From Plasmodium malariae (lineage: Eukaryota; Apicomplexa; Aconoidasida; Haemosporida; Plasmodiidae), in NCBI RefSeq assembly GCF_900090045.1, contig NC_041775.1, positions 124,001 through 188,000 on the forward strand: 64,000 nt of DNA, given 5' to 3'. A program made the translations under genes and the position numbers. Below the pieces are notes generated by a model. That model had not been told where the DNA came from and ran no database searches. It saw only the letters and a list, made by a program, of their open reading frames with translations. Of this stretch, positions 53,546 through 64,000 are shown piece by piece. How positions within the stretch are numbered: the first letter of the stretch is position 1; the number at the start of each line of letters is the position of its first letter.

Positions 53546-54508
53546 TTCATATTTATTACCTCATTGAAACGTAAATTTTAAAATATATTATTTATTAAAA
53601 AAAATAAAATCAATAACTGAAAATTACCTCTTTCTTTTAATATTAAATTATTTTACCATGAAATAAAAAATTTAATTCAATGTTTTTATTATCATTTAAT
53701 TTTCTTATCACAATTTAACATCTTAAATATTATATATGTATATATTTTAATAGGATATATGACCTACTACATAGTATTGGATTAAAATTAAATTAACTCT
53801 TATATACTTTTTAATAAATTCATTTATATTATTAAGATTTATTAAAAAATGTTACTTAAAACATACAAAAAATCCTCTTCATTTTGGAGTACTTATATTA
53901 ATTACAGTGACATCATTTCTTTAACTACTACTCTGAAAGGTAAAATCCTGAATTATGAACCCTAAATAATTTCCTTCGTAATAATTTTGATCTGATTTTT
54001 CCTCTTTAAATCTATTGTTCATATTATAAAATTATTCATATTTATACGTTTAATTTTTATATAATGACTTATAATGGATAATGTCTACAATTTTCATATT
54101 CTGAATTTATTCTATTGAATTTCATAGTCTACAAAATTTAAGAATTTTTGTGTTTTACCTTATGTATTCATTAATCAACTATAACTCATTTGTTGTTTAT
54201 TTTAATTTTTCTTTTTTTAAAGTTTATTAGATCTATTTATGAATAAAGATCATTATTTTATTCAAATTTTATCCATTTACAATGTCGATTTTACACTATA
54301 TTTTAATAACGCATACTTTAATATTTGTGAAGTATGTTGTTATACTGTAAAATATATTCTTACTAATTCTTTTTTTTTTTTTTTCTGTTTCGTTATATGA
54401 TTGTACCTTCATTTATTTTTCCATAACTTCGTATTACTTGCATAAAATGAACTTTTAATAGATAAAGATATTTTAATTAGAGAAAATGTGCAGACTGTAG
54501 CTTACATT
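53546..54508. other. AT-rich spacer with weak coding-like scrap
   Basis: No gene is supported. On the - strand near 53940-54020 a short piece reads FKEEKSDQNYYEGNYLGF before a stop; it may be a relic of a PIR-type tail. Otherwise stop-dense. Confidence 0.4.
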
Positions 54509-55755
54509 TTACGGTATGTTATCCCCTTTTATCTCATTTTCACTACAATTATTTGAATGCAAATGTTCTCCTTCATTTACTATATTTTTCCTATATTTTT
54601 TTTAAATATTACAGTTTTTATCCAAGAATCAATAGGAGTAAAATAATGTGAAAAAAAACAAAACAATAAATAAATTATATATATATATATATATATGTAT
54701 GTATATGTATAAATTAAATTCTGCTCGTATATATATGTGCATAAGTATGGATTTTCGTTTATGTAAAATTATTCGCACAAAAATAGTACGCCTTAGAATA
54801 ATAAAATTTTATAAATATGGAATAAAAAACTGTTCAAGAATAAAGGATTTTAAAAAAATATATGTATTAACCTTATACAAAGTAAACAAAAGGAGGAATA
54901 ATCGGAACATGAAAACAAAAACTCCCATCGCAATTGTAGGTACTATTCTACTATAACCCTCTAGCACCAGTTCAGAACTACGTACAACCATATCATTATT
55001 CTTTTTAATTTCAAGAAACAATGCATTAGAACGAGAATCTTTATGTTGCAACTGACTAGCTATGCTTTTTAATTGTCCTATTTCATTAACACATTTTATA
55101 TTATATAGTTTATTTTTCATATATTCATTAAGAAAAAATTGAATATTACTAGCGTACTTACTATATTTACCACTGAAATCGTAATTTTTTATAAAGTGAT
55201 CATACAATTCAAAAATTTTCCTAACATTCGTACAATCATATTTATTGTATATATCATTGTTATTATTTACACCATAATTTTTAATATTATTAAAATTTTC
55301 ATCAAAATCATATAACATTTGCATTAAGTCGAATATTTCATTATGTTTGGCATTAATTCCAGCAATACCATTTTGATAGCCCATTAAACTATATAAATTT
55401 CCTTTACACATTGTATTAAATGTAGAAATCATCGACTTAAAATTTCCTTCTTCCAAAGCAATTACTGTATATTTATTTTCATTATCATTTAATTCATTTC
55501 CATTTTCTAAGTTATATTTATTTCTTAATTCTTCAAATGTCTTATATAAAGAAAAATTTTTCAAAAAGTAAAGCTAAAAATATAAAAAAGGAAAAATATA
55601 TAAAGTTCAAAAAATATTATTATAGTATAATTAATTTCCCATTAAAGTTAAATATGAAGTGGAATACACATATAAAGGGCAACAAATAATTATTTTAATA
55701 AAATTTAAAACTGTACCGAAAAATTAGCCAAATCTTTCATATTTAAATGATCCAT
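54509..55755 (-). CDS. PIR protein, nearly complete; last exon damaged
   Basis: PIR proteins are the largest variant multigene family of Plasmodium, exported to the infected cell. Exon 1 (55755-55717) is MDHLNMKDLANFS, with donor TCG|GTACAG. Exon 2 (55573-54872, 234 codons) follows a TTTTTAG acceptor in phase 0: LYFLKNFSLYKTFEELRNKY, conserved Cys residues in MCKGNLYSLMG, YDCTNVRKIFELYDHF and IKCVNEIGQL, then one membrane helix (IVPTIAMGVFVFMFRLFLLL) ending LYK at donor AAG|GTTAAT. Exon 3 should encode YFTPIDSWIK (about 54645 down), the FTPxxSW motif after the PIR helix. No AG acceptor precedes it, and an 8-A run at 54596-54603 shifts frame to a stop at 54580-54582; one more A would extend to 54509. 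It may be functional with a shortened tail or be an early pseudogene. Confidence 0.7.
55574..55716 (-). other. PIR intron 1
   Basis: A 143 bp intron begins GTACAG and ends TTTTTAG on the - strand, phase 0 at both ends, separating the 13-codon first exon from the main PIR exon. Confidence 0.75.
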
Positions 55756-57280
55756 AGTGCTTTAGGATAGGTATAATACATGAAATAATATAATTTGCAA
55801 TTTTATAGTATATTCGCTTTAAAGTAATAACACCATTTGATTTATTTAACATCGATTTTTGTATTATTTTTTATTAACTACAAAAAATAAATAAAAATCT
55901 TTAAATAAAAATTTTGTTTACCTAAAAGATCCTTTCAGATTATATTAGGAATTAACGCCTTTAAAATAATTTTATATTATATAGAATTTATAATTATAAA
56001 AATAAAATGAAATAAAATAGAACTAAAATTTGGACTATGACATTTCAAGTAAAATATAATTTAATTTTATAAAATATCATTTCTATATGCTTACTAATTT
56101 ATAGATGTCGTTATGGTACAAAATAAAAATTTATGTTACACATGAAAAAATAAAAATTATTTCTAACATTCACAATATATTTAAACCTAATCTTGTAACA
56201 AAATATTTTGTGTATATACTCCTTTTTGTAACCTTAAAATAGTGATTGTACATGAATGGACTATATTTAAAAAAAAAAATTTCGAAGTAATCTAATTTTT
56301 ATTCTTAATTTTTCATAATTATAAAGTATTAATTTTTTTAAATGAATACATGTTAAATTATTCTCTATTTAATTTGCGTTATGAAGTTAAAAAATTAAAT
56401 AATTAGATACAATCCTAAACATATCTTATAACTAAAAATAAATAAACTAATAAAAGATACAAATATTATAAAAACTTAAAAATTATTAAAATAGGTACCT
56501 TTTTATTACATATACCAAAAATTTGATGTTACATTTCTTTTTTATTTATAAATGTATTCTTTAAAAAATCATGTAGACTTATTTATTATAAAGGTGTATC
56601 TTTATCATATTTCTGCGTATTATAAATTACAAAACTATTACATGAAGTTGTATATTATTAGCAATTATATACATGGAATAATATATGTATTATTTAGTTA
56701 AAATCTAATTAAGAATGCACACAAGTGAAAAAGATATGTTAAATTATTTTTCACAAACTGAAAAATAATTATTTTAATGAAGCAAACAATGAGCAATACA
56801 AGTACCTTTTTAATTTTAATATAATAAAAATGTAATTGTGAATCGTAATATATATTAACTAAAACAGTTTTTATAATACACATAAAATGATGGCTATGTA
56901 ATTATAGCATTTAATTTGTTAATCTAGATACTAAAATAATATATAAAAGTGAATTTATGTCATATTAATGCATTTTATACAAGTCATTTATATGTTGATT
57001 ATTTGTCGAACATATAATAATTCATGTAAATACCAATATGTTAATATATATATATATATATATATATTTATCAATATTATTTCTTCATTTCTTGTTCATA
57101 TATTTTTGTAAAAGGACTTCTCTGATATTATTCAAATTAAATATTAAATACACAACCTACGGATATAATCATCTTGTTTAAATAATTTGCGGGTAGAACT
57201 AATTACTAATTATAAGGGTTTAATAAATTCTTTTGCAGCGAAATACATTATTATTATTATATAAATAATTTTTGAACGTG

Positions 57281-57281
57281 C

Positions 57282-57318
<37 letters not shown>

Positions 57319-57328
57319 ATATATATAA
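57281..57328. repeat. TA/TATG microsatellite
   Basis: An uninterrupted TA run changes to repeated TATG units and back to TA. Confidence 0.75.
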
Positions 57329-58626
57329 CAGCCGTAATAAGTTATATTTGCATTATTATTAGTCGTGAGGAGCAGAAAAGAAAATATAATTAAACATATT
57401 TCTTTTGAATATCTTATGAGTTAATAGATTTTTTCTAAATTTACATATCTCAAGGGATTTCATATTTTCATATTTGTATAATCTGTTCGATATCTTCATT
57501 CCTATCAAATATGATGACATGTTTTACAAGCAACCTCACATACTTATTATAATATGGAAATACACAACTTGAACAATGATGATATATTAAAGATTTGAAA
57601 AAATTATTATATTACATTTGTCTTTTTATTTTTTTAATACATATATTTTATTTATTTGTTTTCTTAAAAAAAAGTTAAAGATAAGACTTTATGATAAAAG
57701 ATATTATATACATATATATATATTATTTATCACAGCCGTTATCTTAATGAAGATATAATGATATTTAAATTATACATTAGTTCGTACATATGAATACTTA
57801 TATTAAATTTTTTTTAATTTTTTTCTTATATATATATGTATAATACGTAAACGTAAAATATCCCATCAATGTATATTACTAAAAAGTGCATAGTTTCAGT
57901 TAATATTTGGATAATATAATATTATGAAAGGGCTTAATTACTAGAATATCTTTATATTTCATTTTTCTTAACATTAATAAACTACTTATATCTTGTATTT
58001 TTTCCATGTGCTTTCATTATAAAATTTAATTGGTCCTATACTCTTTCTTGTACTATATCTCTAAATATCATTGTCCTATCTTCCTTATATATATATATAT
58101 ACATTCTACTTGAATGTTTAATGAATTCTTGGTCCAAATTATCCTCTATAGTTCAATTTAGTTTCATTTTCTCAGCGTACCTTAATTTATTTGTTAATTT
58201 TATAATTATACTTAATAACACATTTAGTAGCAATATGGAAAAAAAATCAAAACTAATTCTTCCCTTTTTTTATTAGATTATTATTGTACCACAAAAAATT
58301 ACGTAGCTGTTTTATATAATTTGAAATTAGATAATTATCTAAATATAGTGCCTTAGTAAATCTTATAGAATCATCTATTTTTTGCATATAACACGTCAAC
58401 AAAATTGCGTGCTACATAAAGAGTAATAAAACACACTATGGAAAATACATCGTAATAATGTGAACTCTAAACAATGGAATTAAAGATAAGAACTTTTAAA
58501 ATATAAAATAAAAAGGCAATAATATTTCCTTTTTGAAACAATTCAGAATTAATTTTTTCAGTATAATTATATTTTCATTAAAATTTAAATTTTAGTTGTA
58601 TATTTTAGTAAAATTAATTTTATATC

Positions 58627-58652
58627 GGGGGGGGGGTGTTTTTTTTTTTTTT
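58627..58652. repeat. G10 tract followed by T14
   Basis: Ten consecutive guanines (58627-58636), then TG, then 14 thymines (58639-58652). No other G or C run in the window approaches ten. A C6 run lies about 120 bases downstream near 58761-58766. Confidence 0.9.
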
Positions 58653-59010
58653 AAGGTTCATTTTGCAATATGCATCACTAATATAAATAAAAATATATAC
58701 ATATACATATATAAAAAAAATAATAAACCAAATAAAAATATTTTAAGAAAACAAGCTTTCCCCCCTCAACAAGGAATGAATTCATTAATACATAATTAAA
58801 AAAGGGTACATACATATAAAATTATTGTCAAAAATACATAAAATATAAAAGTAATGGAAAATTATATATGAAGTTTTAGTACTTGTCCTATTAGCCTATC
58901 TTCCGCAAATCATTTCAAATATATGTGTATTAAATATAAAATGTAAACTTTTAAAAATTATACAAACAATTAAATCAAGACAAGTTCCATCAGGTAAACT
59001 GATATTTTCT

Positions 59011-62000
59011 CTAATTGTAAACTTTTGGATCCTGATTTTGCTCCTTATCTAATAAAGAAATAAAAAAAAGAAGATAACAATAAATAAAAAAATATAATAT
59101 TTTTTATATAATTTTTTTTTTTTTTAAAAAGCATTTTTGTCTTTTAATTTATTATTACATATCACTGGTAACTTAAAATCAGTCCCTCCATTTTGTATAA
59201 ATTCGGTGAACGTAGCGTCTTCACATCTACATTGATGAGAAAATATAAAAATAATGCTTTATTCATATATTTCATTAATTCTTTTTACTCAAAAATATTT
59301 TTATTTTTAAAATGAAATATAAATGAACATAATATTTCATTTATTCCTTTTTTTCTTACGAATTATCTGTAGTTTTTAATGCAAAAACTACGAATAAAAT
59401 TACCAGAAATGCACCTCCTCCAGCAAAATAAGATAATTCTGTAAAAAAAAAAAAAAAAAAGTAAATTAATAAAAATATTCATAGTGTTCTTAAAATAAAA
59501 TTGGTAATAACTTATATATTTATTTTTTATTCATTTAATATATACATATATATACGCACTTGAAAAATTATATTTTTTTGAATTTTCGAATAATGTAATA
59601 GAATATGCACTTTTTACACAAGCATAATGTTCACTCGAATGTTTAGGATAAAAATTTAAACAATAATCTGAAAATGATTTAAAAAATTTTCTTTTATCAT
59701 CATTAAGATTAGATTTTGATGATAAGCTATCCTCAATATATTTACACTGATCTGATGAAAAATATTTAAGACACATTTCATTTCCTGATAAATTTAAGTT
59801 TCCATCATTTACAGTTTTAAAGTTTGCATTTTCATATTCTTTTAAATAAAAATTTCCAGAATTCATATTATTCTTACTATCTAAATTATAATTGTTTGAA
59901 CCTTTCGTATCATTATTTTCACCATCAATTTGATCTCCTTGTTTTTTCTCTGTTTTCAATGCTTCTCCTTCTAATGATTGTGAATGTACATTATTTAAAG
60001 AACTTTCCTCTTCAGTAGAAGCATGAAGTGTGTTGAAATCATGTATTTGAACGTTTTTTTCTTTATCTGAATTGATCTCTGTTGAACTTGCAGTTTCGGC
60101 TTTTGATACATCATTCAATTTATCTATGTTTTCTGAAATTCCAGTTTCGGTAGTTAGAGATGTCACATCATTGTGTTTAATATTAGACAATGAATCTAGA
60201 ACCTCAATAGATTCAAGATCTTCCCTGTTTTCGTCCCTATTACCAGTACTAGCGTCACTCTGATCATTTATAACACCATCCCTATCAGTTCTAAGATCGT
60301 GTTCGTTACGTTCCTTATCAAAACTACCAATAACTTCATGGCTCAGTACACCATTTAATGCACCCGTAGTAATTTCTCTAGAACTTGGAATTTCTTGTAA
60401 ATTTCCAGGAACATTAGAGATGTCACTGTTATCTGTTCTAATATTTTCACTTCTAGCTTTTCTACTATGATCATCTGTACTTTGACCACTTTAACTATTA
60501 TCTCCAACTTCTTTACTGTTTCCACTCTGAGAGATATCTCTCTGTTGATCCATACCACTATTATGACTATTAGCACTGTCACATGGTTTTTTATGATCAT
60601 TACATAAGGATCTTTCACCATCACTACCACTTTTTTCAAGAGTATTATATGAAAGGCTAAGGTTTGAACTTACGTCTCTATCGCCTTCGGCACTTTTATC
60701 AATTTTCTTCTCAGGTTTACCTCTATCTCCCGTATTCCCAGAAACAGCTTCACTGTCCAGAGATTTTGAAGAAGCACTTAAATAGTTCAAACTTTCAGTA
60801 TCACCATTACCAATATTGTCATTTGCGTCATCAGAACTACTACTAATCCTAGCTCGGTCGTCACGTGGGAGACTTCTATAACTATTATCTTGAGCATTTC
60901 TTCCACTATCTGAAGTATTCAATACCCCTCTCGTATCTATAGGTTCAAGTCTTATACCTTCATGTTTTACTTCTTCTACCTTTCCTGGAGCAGGTTTTGC
61001 CATAATAGATGCTTTACAATTACAACGATTATTATATTCATTATCTCCTATATTTATTTCTTTTTCAAAAGATATCCTATCAAATCCTTTGTATTCTTTC
61101 GTTATTAAATCAATAGCAGTCCCTCCGTGTCCAATTTTGACATACTTAACCCTATTGAATTTGTCTGTTAGTATATCCAATTGCTTTTTTTTTTCTCTTA
61201 TCCATGATTCATACTCTGAACATTTTTTTTTACATTCTGGTTCAACATTGCATCTATCTTTACCAATAGAAACATTTTTTTCCTTACATACAGATTTTAT
61301 ATTATCAAAGTGTTTAGATATTTCATCTCCAAAGTCCCTAGCCCATTCTAGGAGCCATCGCTGAAACTGCGGAATTTCCTCAAAAATAAAATCCTTTGAA
61401 CATTGCATATTTTCTGTATTCCTTAATTTCTTATTAGCTGTAGACATTAACTCATTCCAAAGAGCATTTTTGTTCTCTTTCCACCATTTCTCGCGCTCCC
61501 TTTTTGCATTTTCATCGCTGCCAAATATTTATTACAAGATTTTCTCTACTATCATAGAATGACCATGCCCCTTTATATCGGTTCCTTTAATAACATTTCC
61601 AATATCAGCAAAATCATATTTTAAATCATTACAAAATTCTTTATAGTTAAGTCGGTTATCCTCTTTCCATTTCTGCAATAATAAGTATGCTTCTGTGTTT
61701 AGTGAAGCAAGAAGCTGTTTTTTTAGATCTGTTACATCATTTCCATTCCGTACATCCTTTATTTTATGAATACACAATTGTACTCTCCTATCAGGAACAC
61801 ATAACCCTTTATCATTAATGTCCTGTATATTGCAAATCCATCTTCCATGTTTTCTCTTTAAGATACATCCAATAATTAAAGTGCAATCAAAAAAAGAATA
61901 TTTTACAGTATGATTCATATACATTTTATGATTATCAACTCCAGAAGTAAAACGACCTATAGAGCTAGTTATATTGGTACTTATGCTAGATCCAGTATCA

Positions 62001-62632
62001 TCTACATTAGTATTAGTTGAAGCATTTGAAGAAAATTCGCTATTAAATATTTCATCATAGCCTTTTTAGACACTAATTTTACCATTTTTTCTGCTACTAC
62101 CTCCTTTATGTACATTTAAATTTGCAACACCTTCATAATCTATATAATTTCCCTTGTCCACAACTTTTACCTTACCTTCAACAAATGCCTCCAAACTTTC
62201 ACTACTTCCTCCAAGATTATTTTCATTATTAGATATTATTTCTCCTATATTTCCTTCTAATTTTTTTTTTGTCATCTGTTATAGTTTCTTTAGTTTCATG
62301 GAATGCTTTTTTTGTTTTATTTCCTACATCTCTTTCACTCGCATCTTTGTTGTGTTCCTTAGATGAGGTGCTACTAACTTCTTCTATGCATTCATTTTTG
62401 TTTTTTTGGAAACTACTATTTTTCTTTTTTAATAACTCATTTTTTGCATGAATATATGAGAAAAACTATTTGATTCATAATTATTTACACTCTCTAACTT
62501 TTTATTTAATGAATCTAAAGATTCTTTTCCTTTATAATGATTTATTTGATTAATAAATGATTCGATTTTACATTGTATACAATGCAACAAATATAATTTT
62601 ATGAAAAAAAAAATATATTTTTTTGTTTTCAT
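59011..62632 (-). pseudogene. EBL / Duffy-binding-like invasion ligand pseudogene
   Basis: EBL proteins are microneme ligands that bind red-cell receptors during merozoite invasion. The expected single-DBL layout is present. It begins with a signal peptide (MKTKKYIFFFIKLYLLHC, from 62632) and an N-terminal region. A DBL domain of about 1 kb (roughly 61.98-60.99 kb) has CVPDRRVQLC, DFADIGNVIKGTD, WLLEWARDFGDEI and CSEYESWI. A long Ser/Asp/Asn-rich repeat region (60.98-59.8 kb) leads to the C-terminal Cys-rich domain (CLKYFSSDQCKYIE, YCLNFYPKHSSEHYACVKSA). Exon 3 (59438-59360) holds the membrane helix (GGGAFLVILFVVFAL). Tail exons lie at 59226-59159 and 59048-59011, with matching phases. Lesions: frameshifts at 62461-62465 and 62261-62270, stops at 62066-62068, 61529-61534 (double TAA) and 60491-60493. 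A full ligand cannot be made. Confidence 0.85.
59443..59460 (-). repeat. 18-A run forming the acceptor polypyrimidine tract of the EBL membrane exon
   Basis: Eighteen A on the + strand read as T18 on the coding strand, directly before ACAG, the splice acceptor of the membrane-helix exon. Confidence 0.75.
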
Positions 62633-64000
62633 TGTATTTTATAAATAAAGTACACATAATACTATTAAATACAAAAAAATTACTTCAAAATTATTAATTT
62701 TTAGTAGCTATACATAAGAAAAAAAATAATAAAAATGAGCATTGACGTATATTTACATAACCAGATAAATATAAGTTGCAAGGATAAAAATTATAGTAGA
62801 ATCAAAATTTAAACAGATTATTTCTATAACATTTTTCTTTATATCGAAGTGCTTTCATTAATAAATATTATACCATCTTTTCTGATTAGAACCTAATACA
62901 CATATATATATATATATTTTTTTTAGGGAAAAATAAAATATATTAAAAGTTACATATTACAAAAAAAAAAAAATCCCCCTTCTTTTTATTTTTGTTTATC
63001 TTATTATTCATTCAAGATAAAATATATAAACTCTTGTAAGTTGCAAAATTTAAATGAGTTAAGCACATAAAAAATATATTTTGTTAAGAAACGTTTTGAT
63101 ACATCTTGCGTGCAAAAAAATAAAAAAAAAAATTCTAAAATTTTAAAAACTTCATAATATATTCATACTTCAAAATCGTAGTTATTCCAAAAGTTGGCTT
63201 AATAACATATAATAATTTAAAGAAAACCATGTTTGTTTTAAAATTTTAGTTAATTGAAAAATTACTTAATTTTTATTTTCAAGTTTACTATTTCTGTAGT
63301 TTTATATATGTAATATATAGATTAGACTATTTAGGACCTCGAAAAAAATATTTACTTTTAATGCTCTTATTACAAAAAAAAAGTGAAGTTCTCTGCTTCA
63401 ATACACAAATATATATATTTGTATATATATACATACACTCAGATTTATATTGATATGTGTATGAACTAACAAAGCAAAAAATGATATGTACATTAAAATT
63501 ATAAGTTTTATTTCTTCTGACAAAATATTCGTAATGAAGAGGAGAATCAACACTATGCAGTGCTCTTATTTCTGACAATAATTTTTTCAATATTTTAATT
63601 TTAAAAATATTGTTTTAAATATAATTATCCACATTTAATTATATCCAGGTGAAAAAAATATTATAATTACAACCCGATTATATTTTACAAATAATATGAA
63701 ATGTTCCAACTTTTTTTATAAGTTCTACTTCTAAAACAAATCTACAAAAAATATAAGAATTATTCTATATTATTTTATTATCTTATTTGAATTATATATA
63801 ATTATTCTTAATAAAATAATTGATATTAAATAAGAAGCTAAAAAAAAAAAAAAAATTTAACTCGAATATGTTCAGAATTTACTAAATTTTTATTATGTTA
63901 GGTATATTATGCATATACACAATTTGTAATGTAAATGTTTTAATGTAACATTACTCGTTTATGAACATGTTACAGCATGTCAAATATAAGAATATTAATA
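62633..64000. other. AT-rich region upstream of the EBL gene
   Basis: No gene is recognised to the window edge. It contains poly-A runs (13 A near 62960, 15 A at 63841-63855) and TA repeats near 62903 and 63410-63430. It would hold the EBL promoter; no specific motif is visible. The - strand open frame 63327-63590 looks like chance. Confidence 0.5.

Larger units (their letters stand above)
55756..59010. other. AT-rich intergenic spacer
   Basis: No gene is recognised. It is the upstream region of the - strand PIR and the downstream region of the EBL gene. It holds TA microsatellites at 57044-57067 and 57281-57328 (the latter with TATG units) and the unusual G10/T14 tract at 58627-58652. Confidence 0.55.

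Noticed and set aside
60355..60639. 94-codon - strand frame inside the EBL low-complexity region
   Set aside because: It overlaps the EBL frame in a different phase and is a Val/Lys-rich shadow of the repeat region. The EBL frame is open on both sides of its single stop.
59824..61364. Several + strand open frames across the EBL locus (59824-60018, 60072-60263, 60664-60846, 61089-61364)
   Set aside because: They are antisense shadows of the EBL coding sequence on the - strand, with no independent family signal.
1..64000. Telomere repeats, tRNA, rRNA, CRISPR arrays or transposons
   Set aside because: No GGGTTYA-type array, cloverleaf, rRNA-like block, regular spacer-repeat array or transposase-like frame was seen on either strand.

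Overview
This 64 kb window is extremely AT-rich eukaryotic DNA, with long poly(dA:dT) runs, TA microsatellites and short AT-rich introns. The recognisable genes belong to Plasmodium subtelomeric or surface families: STP1 (SURFIN-related), PIR, fam-l, Pv-fam-d-like exported proteins, and an erythrocyte-binding-like (EBL/Duffy-binding) invasion ligand. The fam-l gene, with its RLLAKY signature and two C-terminal membrane segments, points to Plasmodium malariae; P. ovale is the second choice. I see no rRNA, tRNA, telomere-repeat array, CRISPR or bacterial-type feature. The species call comes from remembered family patterns, not from a database search.

Layout. Bases 1-26 kb carry genes and relics on the + strand: the 3' part of an STP1 gene (to 2324), a broken possible rhoptry-protein relic (6.46-7.02 kb), a degenerate PIR (9.49-10.95 kb), a heavily decayed STP1 copy (13.95-16.35 kb), a Pv-fam-d-like gene with a poly-A frameshift (19.87-20.63 kb) and another PIR pseudogene (25.62-26.55 kb). 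From 29 kb rightwards the genes are mostly on the - strand: fam-l (29.2-30.1 kb), a PIR pseudogene that leaves no long open frame (33.6-34.3 kb), coding-like scraps at 39.1-39.6 kb, a PIR pseudogene (44.5-45.5 kb), a nearly complete PIR (54.5-55.8 kb) and an EBL pseudogene (59.0-62.6 kb). The one exception is an intact + strand Pv-fam-d-like gene at 40.96-42.12 kb. The long spacers hold only AT-rich sequence, homopolymers, microsatellites and a few small hairpins or coding-like patches.

Biology. The intact or near-intact products are predicted to be exported or placed at the infected-cell surface: a short hydrophobic first exon, an RLL motif soon after the first splice, and C-terminal membrane segments. 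No operon-like or enzymatic system is visible; the common theme is variant surface families and their decay. Only fam-l and the second fam-d-like gene look fully intact. The STP1 at the left edge is intact apart from an ambiguous splice. The most notable locus is the EBL gene, whose five-exon structure and cysteine-rich C-terminus are preserved while the N-terminal half and Duffy-binding-like (DBL) domain are broken by several stops and frameshifts. Several disruptions in the window lie in A/T homopolymers, so some may be assembly errors and not real lesions.
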